From: an uncultured Acinetobacter sp.
GTDB lineage: Bacteria; Pseudomonadota; Gammaproteobacteria; Pseudomonadales; Moraxellaceae
Direction: 5' to 3'
Assembly (NCBI RefSeq): GCF_947493735.1
Contig: NZ_CANLSL010000020.1
Location: 1 to 52,533 of the forward strand
Length of the DNA: 52,533 nucleotides
Part shown: positions 37,878-48,295 of the stretch, one piece after another
How the letters are laid out: each line of letters opens with the position of its first letter
Position numbering within the stretch: position 1 is the first letter of the stretch
The notes under the pieces: model-generated
The model's input: the letters and a program-made list of their open reading frames with translations, nothing else
Told to the model about the DNA's origin: nothing
The model's database searches: none
Translations under genes and position numbers: made by a program

Positions 37878-38921
37878 ATGAACGTCTTGGATAGCATCAC
37901 TATTTTACAACCTGATGATTGGCACGCACATCTTCGTGATGGTGAGTCTTTGAAACGCACAGTTCCCGATCTCGCCCGTCAGTTTAATCGTGTGATTTGT
38001 ATGCCAAATCTCGTACCACCAGTAAAAACTGTGAGCGAAGCACAAGCCTATCGTGCACGGATCATGGCGCACGTGCCTGAAGGTCAGAGCTTTGATCCAC
38101 GTATGGTGCTGTATTTCACTGATCATACTGCACCTGAAGAAGTAGCAAAGATTAAAGCTTCAAATGAAGTCAATGCGATTAAACTCTATCCTGCAGGCGC
38201 AACAACCAATTCCGACAGCGGTGTCAGTGATATTCGCAAGGTTTATCATGTCATTGAGCAACTTGAAGAGCATCAAGTCCCGCTTTTACTTCATGGTGAA
38301 GTGACACACAACCACGTCGATATCTTCGATCGTGAAAAACGCTTTTTGGATGAAGTATTGACACCTTTATTACGTCAATTCCCAAACTTAAAAATGGTAC
38401 TTGAACACATTACTACGGCTGATGCAGCCAACTATGTCCTAGAACAAGGCCGTAATGTCGCAGCAACGATTACACCACAACATTTACTATTTAATCGTAA
38501 TGACATGCTCGTCGGTGGCGTGAAACCGCACTTCTATTGCTTACCGATTTTAAAACGTCAAACCCATCAAACCACCTTGCTTGAAGTGGCGACCAGTGGC
38601 AATCCAAAATTTTTCTTAGGCACAGATTCTGCACCACATGCACAAAGCAAAAAAGAAAATGCGTGTGGCTGTGCAGGTTGTTATAGTGCGCCTTATGCGA
38701 TTGAGCTATATGCCCAAGCCTTTGATCAAATGGGTAAAATTGAAAAACTTGAAGGTTTTGCAAGTCACTTTGGCGCAGACTTCTATGGTCTAGCTCGCAA
38801 TACTGATACCATCACTTTAGTGCGTAAACCACAAACCATTGCTGAGCGTATGGATTATTTGCCAAACGATGACATCATTCCGCTTCATGCAGGACAAACG
38901 ATAGACTGGTCTGTTGCTTAA
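37878..38921 (+). CDS. pyrC: Dihydroorotase
   Basis: 347 residues, the size of class II E. coli PyrC. It cyclises carbamoyl-aspartate to dihydroorotate. Zinc ligands: DWHAHLRDG (about 16-24), carbamylated Lys in [41 protein letters not shown] and the Asp in GTDSAPHAQ. The frame is open to 37845, but ATG 37878 gives the family N terminus ([16 protein letters not shown]). The rnt gene follows after 16 bp, so the two are likely cotranscribed. Confidence 0.97.
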   Translation: MNVLDSITILQPDDWHAHLRDGESLKRTVPDLARQFNRVICMPNLVPPVKTVSEAQAYRARIMAHVPEGQSFDPRMVLYFTDHTAPEEVAKIKASNEVNAIKLYPAGATTNSDSGVSDIRKVYHVIEQLEEHQVPLLLHGEVTHNHVDIFDREKRFLDEVLTPLLRQFPNLKMVLEHITTADAANYVLEQGRNVAATITPQHLLFNRNDMLVGGVKPHFYCLPILKRQTHQTTLLEVATSGNPKFFLGTDSAPHAQSKKENACGCAGCYSAPYAIELYAQAFDQMGKIEKLEGFASHFGADFYGLARNTDTITLVRKPQTIAERMDYLPNDDIIPLHAGQTIDWSVA

Positions 38922-38937
38922 AGGATAAGATTCAAAA

Positions 38938-39603
38938 ATGAGTATTGAAAATCCAAATCAGCAAGAAAATCAGACTCCTGTCATTGGACAGCGCTTTCGT
39001 GGGTTTCTACCAGTTGTTGTCGATGTAGAAACAGCAGGTTTTAATGCACAAACTGATGCACTCTTAGAAATTGCCTGTATTCCAATTGTCTATGATGAAC
39101 ATGGTCAATTTACGCAAGGCGAATCATTTCAGGCACACATTAACCCTTTTGAAGGGGCAAATCTTGACCGTCGCTCATTGGATTTCACAGGGATTGATCC
39201 GTTTAATCCAATGCGTATGGCAATGGCAGAAAATGAACGTGATGCACTGAAACGTATTTTCAAAGCCTTAAATGAACTACGCCGTGCTCAGCACTGTACG
39301 CACTGTGTCCTTGTTGGTCATAATGCGCATTTTGATTTGGGATTCTTACAAGCTGCGATTGCTCGTACAGGAACGAAGAATCAAAATCCATTTCATAGCT
39401 TTTCTGTCTTTGATACGGTATCGCTCAGTGCGGCTGCATTTGGGCAAACTGTTTTGGCACGTGCATGTATTCAAGCAGGAATTGAGTTTGATGGTAAGGA
39501 AGCACATTCTGCATTGTACGATACGCAGAAAACCGCTGAATTATTCTGTCATTTGATGAATAATGCGATTCAATATACGCCTGCTCAGCAACAAGAAACT
39601 TAA
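38938..39603 (+). CDS. rnt: Ribonuclease T
   Basis: 221 residues. A 3'-5' exonuclease of the DEDDh type that trims tRNA and other stable RNA ends. Catalytic residues: Asp29/Glu31 in VVDVETAG, Asp in HNAHFDLGFL, and His/Asp in HSALYDTQKTAELF. AAGGAT precedes the ATG at good distance. It is the second gene of a pyrC-rnt unit, an arrangement that may be lineage specific. Confidence 0.97.
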   Translation: MSIENPNQQENQTPVIGQRFRGFLPVVVDVETAGFNAQTDALLEIACIPIVYDEHGQFTQGESFQAHINPFEGANLDRRSLDFTGIDPFNPMRMAMAENERDALKRIFKALNELRRAQHCTHCVLVGHNAHFDLGFLQAAIARTGTKNQNPFHSFSVFDTVSLSAAAFGQTVLARACIQAGIEFDGKEAHSALYDTQKTAELFCHLMNNAIQYTPAQQQET

Positions 39604-39638
39604 AAATAATTTTCACTGTATTTCAAATAATGAATTTT

Positions 39639-39678
39639 TTTGCCGAAAATTGATCAATACACAGTCAGTTTCGGCAAA
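39639..39678. repeat. Inverted repeat upstream of the permease
   Basis: Perfect 10-bp arms TTTGCCGAAA (39639-39648) and TTTCGGCAAA (39669-39678) separated by 20 bp. No T run follows on the plus strand, so it is as likely a regulator-binding dyad for the permease as a terminator of pyrC-rnt. Confidence 0.5.
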
Positions 39679-39759
39679 CTTTCCCATCGAATTGCACTCA
39701 AAACTTTATTCTTAATAAAACTGCACCTACAATAGATTCCTTTTTCGTTTGAATCATAA

Positions 39760-41151
39760 ATGTCGAATACAGCTACTCCACAATTAAAACGTGCCATGCA
39801 ACGACGTCATTTGATGATGCTCTCACTAGGCGGTGCGATTGGTACAGGCTTATTTTTAGGTTCTGGTGAAGTGATTTCCCAAACTGGAGCCATCGGTGCA
39901 ATCATTGCTTATGCGCTTGGTGGTTTGATCGCCTATATGGTGATGCTTTGCTTAGGTGAGCTTGCAGTGCATATGCCAGTTGCGGGTTCATTTGGTGCCT
40001 ATGCAGATCGTTATATCAATCCAGCCACAGGCTATATGATCACGTGGATGTATTGGCTGACGTGGACTGTCACGCTAGGCACGGAGTTTACTGCTGCTGC
40101 ACTACTCATGCAGGAGTGGTTTCCACATGTGTCTATGTGGATATGGACAATTATCTTTGCGGCGACGGTCTTTATTTTGAATGTCAGCTCAACACGGTTC
40201 TTTGCAGAATCTGAGTTTTGGTTGGCAATGGTCAAAGTTGTCACAGTCATCGTATTTATTCTACTTGGCTGTTTAGCGATCTTCGGTATTTTGCCAATGC
40301 AAGGCTACGATACCGCACCTCTATTTAGCAATCTAACAGCACATGGTTGGTTTCCTGAAGGCTTATGGCCTATCTTTGCAACCATGCTCGTGGTGAATTT
40401 TGCATTCTCAGGCACAGAGCTGATCGGTGTTGCAGCAGGTGAAACAGAAAATCCTGAAAAGAATATTCCTCGGGCGATCAATGCAGCGATTTGGCGATTA
40501 TTGATTTTCTTTGTTGGGACAATTGTCATTATTAGTGCTCTATTGCCGTATCAAGCGACTGCGGTCGATAGTGCACATGGTCTAAGTCATAGCCCATTTG
40601 TCAGTGTATTTTCACGCATCGGTATTCCTTATGCAGAAGATATCATTCGCTTTGTAATCATTACGGCATTGCTTTCGGCTGCCAACTCAGGACTTTACGC
40701 TGCTTCACGTATGCTATGGTCTTTATCCGATCAAAATAAATTACCAAAAGTATTTTCCAAACTTTCACGATCAGGCACACCGTTGATCGCCATTATGGCA
40801 ACGATGATGGGTGCTCTGCCGGGATTGCTTTCTGAGTTTTTCGCACCTGAAGCGATCTTTGTCAATTTATTAAACATCGCCGCTTTCACGATGGTGATTG
40901 TATGGATTTCGATTTGTATCAGTCAATTTAACTTCCGTCGCCAATGGTATAAGGCAGGTCGATCACGTCAAGATTTGAAGTTTTCTGCGCCACTTTATCC
41001 AATTGTACCGATTATAGGTGGTATCTTCTGTGTGATTACTGGTCTGAGTATGGCTGCTGACCCAAGTATGCGTGCAAGTTTTATTGGTTGTATCGTGATT
41101 ATGCTGTTGTGTTATGTGCATTATTATTGGCGTGTTAAACCACGTTATTAA
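39760..41151 (+). CDS. Amino-acid permease, APC superfamily (AAT type)
   Basis: 463 residues with 12 predicted membrane helices. Family features: the cytoplasmic start KRAMQRRHLMMLSLGGAIGTGLFLGSG with the Gly-rich unwound helix 1, SFGAYADRYINPATGY, and FSGTELIGVAAGETENPEKNIPRA. These place it in the amino acid transporter (AAT) group with LysP, AroP, GabP and YifK; the substrate cannot be fixed from sequence. It is single-gene, with a strong terminator. Confidence 0.9.
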   Translation: MSNTATPQLKRAMQRRHLMMLSLGGAIGTGLFLGSGEVISQTGAIGAIIAYALGGLIAYMVMLCLGELAVHMPVAGSFGAYADRYINPATGYMITWMYWLTWTVTLGTEFTAAALLMQEWFPHVSMWIWTIIFAATVFILNVSSTRFFAESEFWLAMVKVVTVIVFILLGCLAIFGILPMQGYDTAPLFSNLTAHGWFPEGLWPIFATMLVVNFAFSGTELIGVAAGETENPEKNIPRAINAAIWRLLIFFVGTIVIISALLPYQATAVDSAHGLSHSPFVSVFSRIGIPYAEDIIRFVIITALLSAANSGLYAASRMLWSLSDQNKLPKVFSKLSRSGTPLIAIMATMMGALPGLLSEFFAPEAIFVNLLNIAAFTMVIVWISICISQFNFRRQWYKAGRSRQDLKFSAPLYPIVPIIGGIFCVITGLSMAADPSMRASFIGCIVIMLLCYVHYYWRVKPRY

Positions 41152-41175
41152 GCGCTATTAAAAATACTAGAAATT

Positions 41176-41207
41176 AAAAAATGCGAGTTTGATTACTCGC
41201 ATTTTTT
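41176..41207. terminator. Terminator after the permease gene
   Basis: AAAAAATGCGAGT (41176-41188) pairs perfectly with ACTCGCATTTTTT (41195-41207), loop TTGATT. It lies between convergent genes and is suitable for both directions. Confidence 0.92.
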
Positions 41208-41238
41208 ATGGAATCTTTGAATTATTCAAAGCATTGAA

Positions 41239-41862
41239 TTACTTCTGACCTAAAAGATACAAACCAAATGCGGTAAAAATACCACCAGAAAAACCATCAA
41301 TCCATTTTTGTGCTTTTTCATAAGCTTGCTTAAACTTAGGCAGTGAAAAGATAAAAGTCACAGCAAAAAACCACAAAAAAGTTTCAACCGCAACAATCAC
41401 AAAAAGTAAGCCATGCATATCATCCAAAATAGGATTATTTAAGAAAAGTGAAAATACACTACCGAAATATATCACTGCTTTTGGATTAAGCAGATTTGTC
41501 AAAAAACCTTTTAAAAAGAAACGCCAAGCGGATTGAGGTAAAGTTGGAATGTGCATTGTGCGATTCGCAGCTTGCTGAGCAAACGCTGAACGAAGCATCT
41601 GATAGCCGAGCCAACACAGATAAATCCCACCTGCGACAAAGAGTAATCTTTTCAACCAATGTACTTGCTCAAATAAAATATTTAAGCCCAATAATGCCAA
41701 CATCGCCCAAATCATCACACCCAGCGTAATCCCTGCTACGACCATGAAGCTATCACGTCGAGAGCGACTGATCGCCGTCTGAGAAACTAAAAAAAAATCA
41801 GGGCCAGGAGTAATTAATGCGCAAAAGTGAATAAACACTAAGGTCGCTAAGGCAATAAACAT
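41239..41862 (-). CDS. LysE/RhtB family amino-acid exporter
   Basis: 207 residues with about six membrane helices. The N-terminal ALITPGPDFFLVSQTAI is the LysE/RhtB signature, and FLTNLLNPKAVIYFGSVF follows near residue 115. Such proteins export amino acids such as homoserine, threonine or lysine; the specific substrate is unknown. The frame continues upstream to 41922, but GAGGAAG lies just before the ATG at 41862, which also fits the family start. Confidence 0.93.
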   Translation of the reverse strand: MFIALATLVFIHFCALITPGPDFFLVSQTAISRSRRDSFMVVAGITLGVMIWAMLALLGLNILFEQVHWLKRLLFVAGGIYLCWLGYQMLRSAFAQQAANRTMHIPTLPQSAWRFFLKGFLTNLLNPKAVIYFGSVFSLFLNNPILDDMHGLLFVIVAVETFLWFFAVTFIFSLPKFKQAYEKAQKWIDGFSGGIFTAFGLYLLGQK

Positions 41863-41905
41863 CGCTTCCTCAACACATCTATAAAATAAAAAACCGTAAA
41901 AACAA

Positions 41906-41948
41906 AACGGTCTAAATGACAAAACTATTCTCTATCATTTAGACCGTT
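41906..41948 (-). terminator. Long hairpin, probable original ftsK terminator
   Basis: AACGGTCTAAATGA (41906-41919) and TCATTTAGACCGTT (41935-41948) form a perfect 14-bp stem with a 15-nt loop. On the minus strand TTTTGTTTTT follows, as in an intrinsic terminator. It now lies about 295 bp from the ftsK stop because a MITE sits between. Confidence 0.8.
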
Positions 41949-41952
41949 AAAT

Positions 41953-42222
41953 TAGGGTCTGTTGACATTTCACAGATGCTTGCGACAACGGATGTTTTTT
42001 AGGCGATACTAGGAATGAATGAAGAAATTTAGTCATTCTAAATGATTCATTCATAACAACGTAGCGTCAAAAAACATCCTTGTCCCGAAGGGTTATGGCT
42101 AAAATTGCCATAAACTTCGTTATGAAACTTGACAAGGGAGTGACCATTCTCTGCGTTTCATGCCTCGTTTATGTGATTTTAGCCTATAACGCAATGCATG
42201 GTTGAAATGTCAACAGACCCTA
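41953..42222. mobile_element. MITE (266 bp) with 18-bp terminal inverted repeats and TA duplication
   Basis: The ends GGGTCTGTTGACATTTCA (41955-41972) and TGAAATGTCAACAGACCC (42203-42220) are perfect inverted repeats, flanked by TA on both sides (41953-41954, 42221-42222). No transposase reading frame exists inside. The interior has further inverted repeats: GGATGTTTTTT/AAAAAACATCC (41990-42000 and 42069-42079) enclosing GAATGAAT/ATTCATTC, and TTATGGC/GCCATAA (42093-42113). TA duplication and end sequence suggest mobilisation by an IS5- or IS630-type transposase elsewhere; this is inference. Confidence 0.88.
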
Positions 42223-42242
42223 AGGCTGATTAGACTAAATGA

Positions 42243-45128
42243 TCAAACTAGAATGTCACGCTTACCATTGGCACCCATCGGGCTAACTAGACCATTTTCT
42301 TCCATTTGATCAACGATACGTGCAGCACGGTTATAACCCAAACTGAACTTACGTTGTAATGACGAAACAGAAACTTTCCGTGACTCAAGTACGAAGGATA
42401 CGCACTCATCATACAAGGCATCACGATCCGCCGAACCTTCGCCTGAATCATAACCACCCGCAGAACCACCTTCTTCATCGTATGGGGTGAGGATTTCATC
42501 GACATAATTAGGTGAACCACGTTCACGCCATGCGTCACAGATACGGTTCACTTCATCATCACTGATAAATGCGCCATGCACACGTTCAGGTTCGATTTTC
42601 CCAGGCCCTAAGAACAGCATATCACCGTGACCAAGCAAATCCTCTGCACCACCTGCATCGAGAATGGTTCGAGAGTCAATCTTACTATTTACACGAAGTG
42701 CGACACGAGTCGGAATATTGGCTTTGATTAAACCTGTGATGACATCCACTGATGGACGTTGTGTCGCAAGTAATAAGTGAATTCCTGCGGCACGTGACTT
42801 CTGAGCAAGGCGTGTGATCATTTCTTCCGCTTTTTTACCGACTTGCATGATCATATCTGCAAACTCATCTGCAACAATGACGATCATTGGTAGCGGTGTT
42901 AATCGTGGTGCACGTTCTTGCGTTGCAGAATCACTTGGCTTCCACGTTGGATCAATCAAATCTTCACCGCTAATTAACGCTTCTTCGACTTTGCGGTTGT
43001 AGTCTGTAATCTTACGAATCTTCATGAACGACATTAGCTTATAGCGTCGTTCCATCTCATTCACACACCAGTTGAGCGCACTGACCGCATCTTTCATATC
43101 TGTGACAACAGGAGTCAACAGATGTGGAATATCATTGTAGTTGGCAAGTTCAAGCTGTTTCGGATCAATCAAAATTAAACGTAATTGATCAGGTGTATAT
43201 TTGAGGAGCATCGACAGAATCATGGCATTTACTGCCACAGATTTACCTGAACCTGTTGTCCCTGCGACGAGCATATGTGGTGCTTTGGCAAGATCGGTCA
43301 ATACAGGATTACCTGAAATATCTTTACCCATCGCCATGCTGATCAAACCACTTGGATCACGATAAGTTGGCGTTTCCAAAAGCTCGACCAAACGTACCAT
43401 TTCACGTGCACTATTTGGAATCTCAATACCAATATACGGTTTCCCTGGAATCACTTCGACCACACGTACCGATGCCATCGACATAGAACGTGCCAAATCT
43501 CGTGAAATATTGGTGACTTTCGAAGCTTTTACACCTGGCGCAAGATCAAGTAAGAAGCGTGTTACTACAGGGCCAGGCTGTGCTTCAACCACCGTCGCTT
43601 TGACATTAAAGTCTTGCAGTTTGATTTCTAACAGCTCAGACAAGCGATCTAACTGTTCTTTGGTAAAATTGACCTTTTTATTCGGATCAACTTTATCCAA
43701 TAATTCCATCTCAGGGAGTTTGGATAAATGCTTACGTTTCTCAACCACTTGCATGGCAGCAGACACAGGACGACCTGACGCATCAGTTAAAGGCGCATCC
43801 AAATCATCCCAAAAATCATCACTCTGCTCTTCTTTTGGCTTGCCAGCGGTTTCTTGCCAAGCTTCGATGAATTCTTCTTTGTTTAAATGATGTAAATCTT
43901 TCTGTTCATTTTGCACAAGTTGCTCATGATTTTGCACCGCTTGCGAAAAGCTATCATTCAAATAAGCACGTTGCTCTGCATCTAAGTCTGCTTCTTCAAC
44001 AGGCTTTTGATCAAATATGGCATGTTTCGCCGTAGCTTGATGATGTTGTTGTGCATCAGGTACAGCAGCAAGAAGTTCATCAAATACTTCATCATCACTC
44101 CAATCTAATACTGACTTTTGTGGTTGAGATGAAGTGTGTGAAAAATCTGCTGAATTTGGTCGAGTATGTTGTTCTTGCAAATGACGATCTGCTTCAGCAA
44201 TCAACTGACTAATTTCATCATGCGATGGATCATTATGATACGTATCATTGGCGATCGGTTTTTGAGTTTGCGAATTATCATATATAGAACTCGATGCAAA
44301 CGAATCATCAAATGAATGCACATTCGGTTGCGTAGCGATCTTTTTTTCTAATTGATGTTCTGCCACATCATGTTGAATCTCATCTTGGAACTGCTTGTGC
44401 AACACACTTTGATCTTCATCAGAATTGCGAACTGCGTGGTGTTCTTCAAACTCATCTAAAGTCTGTACCTTAGATTTCGCATGAGATGAATTGGTTGCAG
44501 TGCTCGATGTAGACTGCTTACCTAGACTCAGATCAAAGTCTTCCGAATCTGTAGGTACATTTTTATAGAATAAATCATTCAGATAATCAGGAATATTCTT
44601 AATGAGTTGCCCTGTTTTGAGCCATTCAATTTTGAAGGCGAAAGTCCACAATGCAAAAATAAATAATACCAAGAAAATAATGGCAATATACAAGCCAACC
44701 ATACTCGATAAGCTACGTCCTACTTCATAACCGATAATGCCACCAGAGGCATTCACCAGTGAGTCCGTGGGTACCTGCCAAAAGAAATAAAGTAAAGCTG
44801 AGGTCGTTAGGATAATAAAAAACTGCGCCGCATAGCGAAATGGACGAGTTAAATAGCTACGAGGCCACCAAACTTGGATCGCTTCAATAATCAAAAACAC
44901 AGGCAATAGCAATGCCGCCCAGCCAAATAAGCCATACAACATATCGGCAAGCCAAGCCCCTGCGACACCACTGGCATTACTGACCTGCTGTGTATCACTC
45001 GACACACGCATCCAACCCGGGTCAAAAGGTGTATATGTCACCGTCGCCAAAAACAAATAAATACCAAATGATACGAGGAAAATGGTACTAATGACACGAT
45101 GCGCATATTGACCAGTCGCTACACTCAT
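42243..45128 (-). CDS. ftsK: DNA translocase FtsK
   Basis: 961 residues. Four to five N-terminal membrane helices (about 10-190) anchor it at the septum. A His/Gln/Asp-rich linker (about 210-460) follows, then the motor: alpha domain, Walker A GTTGSGKS near residue 625, Walker B IVIVADEFADMI, and RPSVDVITGLIKANIPTR. The C-terminal gamma winged helix (SVSSLQRKFSLGYNRAARIVDQ) reads the polar KOPS sites that direct movement to dif. The frame is open to 45176, but ATG 45128 has AGGATTG upstream. The linker is short compared with E. coli FtsK. Confidence 0.97.
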   Translation of the reverse strand: MSVATGQYAHRVISTIFLVSFGIYLFLATVTYTPFDPGWMRVSSDTQQVSNASGVAGAWLADMLYGLFGWAALLLPVFLIIEAIQVWWPRSYLTRPFRYAAQFFIILTTSALLYFFWQVPTDSLVNASGGIIGYEVGRSLSSMVGLYIAIIFLVLFIFALWTFAFKIEWLKTGQLIKNIPDYLNDLFYKNVPTDSEDFDLSLGKQSTSSTATNSSHAKSKVQTLDEFEEHHAVRNSDEDQSVLHKQFQDEIQHDVAEHQLEKKIATQPNVHSFDDSFASSSIYDNSQTQKPIANDTYHNDPSHDEISQLIAEADRHLQEQHTRPNSADFSHTSSQPQKSVLDWSDDEVFDELLAAVPDAQQHHQATAKHAIFDQKPVEEADLDAEQRAYLNDSFSQAVQNHEQLVQNEQKDLHHLNKEEFIEAWQETAGKPKEEQSDDFWDDLDAPLTDASGRPVSAAMQVVEKRKHLSKLPEMELLDKVDPNKKVNFTKEQLDRLSELLEIKLQDFNVKATVVEAQPGPVVTRFLLDLAPGVKASKVTNISRDLARSMSMASVRVVEVIPGKPYIGIEIPNSAREMVRLVELLETPTYRDPSGLISMAMGKDISGNPVLTDLAKAPHMLVAGTTGSGKSVAVNAMILSMLLKYTPDQLRLILIDPKQLELANYNDIPHLLTPVVTDMKDAVSALNWCVNEMERRYKLMSFMKIRKITDYNRKVEEALISGEDLIDPTWKPSDSATQERAPRLTPLPMIVIVADEFADMIMQVGKKAEEMITRLAQKSRAAGIHLLLATQRPSVDVITGLIKANIPTRVALRVNSKIDSRTILDAGGAEDLLGHGDMLFLGPGKIEPERVHGAFISDDEVNRICDAWRERGSPNYVDEILTPYDEEGGSAGGYDSGEGSADRDALYDECVSFVLESRKVSVSSLQRKFSLGYNRAARIVDQMEENGLVSPMGANGKRDILV

Positions 45129-45522
45129 GAACAATCCTATTATTCTTAAAACCTCTAGCCTAGATACGCTATACAAACGAGATACAACGTAACGATCCGA
45201 CTATTACCTTGACACTGTAATTCTTTCACATGACAGTTTGAATTGATATTCAGAACAGCACAAAAAACAGCAATTTTATATTATGCACAGCTTTGATGTT
45301 AAAATCTTGTCAAATTATGCAAATGTCCCGCTTAACCTACAAAATTTATGTTTATATTCAAAATCAAAGCAAATCGCTTCATAGACAACATGAATTGATT
45401 ACTTATCGAAAAAGCTGATTTTCATGATTCAAATTACACGTCGAACAAAGCCCCAAATTCATAGCCAAATCACGTATACTTGGCGCATATGCTTCAATGC
45501 TATTAAATTTAAGGAAAAGTAA
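45129..45522. other. Intergenic region between divergent ftsK and trxB
   Basis: 394 bp, A/T-rich, without a supportable reading frame, tRNA or strong hairpin. It must hold the two divergent promoters. A TATACT at 45474-45479 and a TTGGCG/TATTAA pair just upstream of trxB are candidates, but neither has ideal spacing. AAGGAAAAG at the right end is the trxB ribosome binding site. Confidence 0.6.
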
Positions 45523-46470
<948 letters not shown>

Positions 46471-46498
46471 TCTACACCTGTTATTAGATCATTCATTC

Positions 46499-46532
46499 AA
46501 AACCAAAGTGACATATGTTGCTTTGGTTTTTT
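46499..46532 (+). terminator. Terminator after trxB
   Basis: AAAACCAAAG (46499-46508) and CTTTGGTTTT (46521-46530) form the stem; ACATATGT inside extends the palindrome, and T's follow. Confidence 0.85.
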
Positions 46533-46586
46533 ACTGTCTGAATTTGCTTTATAATTTTTGCAAAATCATTTTAAAGCAGGCAACTC

Positions 46587-47339
46587 ATGTTCGCATCACA
46601 CAGCGATCCAGACAGTCAAATCAGCGCCTTTTGTGCTTATGATTTTCCTGATATTAACGAGGCTGATCCACATGGACAGGGGCTGATTTGTATCGGTGGC
46701 GACTTGCAACCTTCGACCTTAATTTGTGCTTATCAGCAGGGTTTATTTCCATGGTTCAATGAAGATGATCCAATTTGTTGGTGGAGTCCTGAGCCACGTT
46801 GTGTGATTTATCCTGAGCAATTTCAACCGAGTAAAAGCCTGCAGCGCAACATGAAAAAGTTTGATTATCAGATCAGATTTGATCAAGCCTTTGAAAAAGT
46901 GATTTCGCAATGTGCAGCACCACGTAGCTATGCCCAAGAGACGTGGATTAGTGAGGAAATCATTGCGCAATATGTAGCGCTACATCAGCTGGGTTTTGCA
47001 CATAGTGTTGAGGTGTGGGATGGCGAAGATCTGATTGGCGGATTGTACGGTCTGAATTTTGGGCGTGGTTTTTTTGGTGAGTCGATGTTTAATCTGCGTG
47101 TCGATACCTCAAAAATGGCATTTTATACGCTGATGTTACTGGCTAAAAAAGAACAATTGCCGTGGGTAGACTGTCAATTGGTCAATGATCACCTGATAAG
47201 CCTCGGTGCAACTGCCCTGCCTCGAGCTGATTTTTTACAATCTTTAGAAAAAACCATCACTCAGCCCAATATCGATTGGCAACCATATCAAAACAGTGTA
47301 TTTTCTACGAAAGGACTTGCAATGATACAATCATTATGA
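46587..47339 (+). CDS. aat: Leucyl/phenylalanyl-tRNA-protein transferase
   Basis: 250 residues. It adds Leu or Phe from aminoacyl-tRNA to N-terminal Lys/Arg, marking proteins for ClpS-ClpAP. Family motifs: [43 protein letters not shown], and [18 protein letters not shown]. The length is usual. bpt follows 84 bp downstream, so both N-degron transferases are side by side. Confidence 0.97.
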   Translation: MFASHSDPDSQISAFCAYDFPDINEADPHGQGLICIGGDLQPSTLICAYQQGLFPWFNEDDPICWWSPEPRCVIYPEQFQPSKSLQRNMKKFDYQIRFDQAFEKVISQCAAPRSYAQETWISEEIIAQYVALHQLGFAHSVEVWDGEDLIGGLYGLNFGRGFFGESMFNLRVDTSKMAFYTLMLLAKKEQLPWVDCQLVNDHLISLGATALPRADFLQSLEKTITQPNIDWQPYQNSVFSTKGLAMIQSL

Positions 47340-47423
47340 ATCTCATTCGCTTTTAACTCATCTGCGACGATTCATCCGTATCATCAAATTGACAATCAAC
47401 CTAGACCAATACAGGTATTGCCA

Positions 47424-48227
47424 ATGAAATCATATACGCCATTCACCTCTTTAGATGATTTGCAATATTACATCACGCCACCGCATGACTGTAGTTATCT
47501 GGTGAAGCGTTCGGCACGTATGGTTTTTCTCGATCCAATGCAGCGCATTGACACTGTCACACTGTCTGAACTGTCTCGTTCGGGTTTTCGGCGCAGTGGC
47601 GACTTTATATATCGCCCAGAATGTCATCTGTGTCGGCAATGTCTTTCTTCTCGTGTGCCAGCAGCACTTTTCACACCGAATAGCCAACAAAAAAAAGCCA
47701 TTAAGCGCAATCAAGATTTAGAAATGCGTATTGTCCCGACGTCGCAGGCGCAAGATTATCATTATGATTTGTATGAACGCTATATTCGTTTACGTCATCA
47801 TGATGGCGATATGTTTCCACCGAGCTATGAACAATTTGAGAAATTCCTTGTACATAGTTGTACGGACAGTTTTTTTCTGGAGCTGTGGAAAGATGATCGC
47901 TTAATGAGTGTGGCGACCTGCGATCAGCTCGATGATGGTTTGTCTGCGGTCTATACTTTCTTTGAACCTGAAGAAGCCAAACGCAGTTTGGGCGTGTATT
48001 CCATTCTCAATCAAATCAATTATGTCAAAAGTCAGGGTTTAAATTATCTCTATCTTGGCTATTGGGTGCCACATTCCAATAAGATGAATTACAAATCGCA
48101 CTATGCGCCACTTGAGATTTTACTTGATGGGCAATGGCATCGCTTGAATCAACACCTCAATGCGGATGAAATCCAACGGCTTGGCGATTCGTTGCTCACC
48201 ACGTTGCCATCGCATTTAAGTCGATGA
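47424..48227 (+). CDS. bpt: Aspartate/glutamate leucyltransferase (Bpt)
   Basis: 267 residues. It transfers Leu from tRNA to N-terminal Asp/Glu, the bacterial counterpart of eukaryotic Arg transferase ATE1. The N-terminal Cys cluster CHLCRQCLSSRVP and the segment GFRRSGDFIYRPEC define the family, with DGLSAVYTFFEPEEAKRSLGVYSI and YLGYWVPHSNKMNYK in the transferase core. ATG 47424 has AGGT at 9 nt; TTG 47418 is rejected. In many relatives infA follows; here the next gene is the convergent prpF. Confidence 0.96.
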   Translation: MKSYTPFTSLDDLQYYITPPHDCSYLVKRSARMVFLDPMQRIDTVTLSELSRSGFRRSGDFIYRPECHLCRQCLSSRVPAALFTPNSQQKKAIKRNQDLEMRIVPTSQAQDYHYDLYERYIRLRHHDGDMFPPSYEQFEKFLVHSCTDSFFLELWKDDRLMSVATCDQLDDGLSAVYTFFEPEEAKRSLGVYSILNQINYVKSQGLNYLYLGYWVPHSNKMNYKSHYAPLEILLDGQWHRLNQHLNADEIQRLGDSLLTTLPSHLSR

Positions 48228-48251
48228 TTCTTTTTTTATTTAAAAGCACAC

Positions 48252-48281
48252 GAAGTTGCCCAAAATCATTTGCGCAACTTC
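48252..48281. terminator. Inverted repeat between bpt and prpF
   Basis: GAAGTTGC (48252-48259) and GCAACTTC (48274-48281) with a 14-nt loop, between convergent genes. T runs are poor on both sides, so activity as a terminator is uncertain. Confidence 0.45.
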
Positions 48282-48295
48282 TTCAAACTGAGAAT

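Noticed and set aside
41953..42222. Truncated insertion sequence with a transposase remnant
   Set aside because: None of the six frames inside the element shows a transposase-like segment, and both ends are perfect, so it is a MITE rather than a broken IS.
43510..43890. 126-residue plus-strand frame
   Set aside because: Antisense to the conserved FtsK motor region; Ser-rich composition is typical of a shadow frame.
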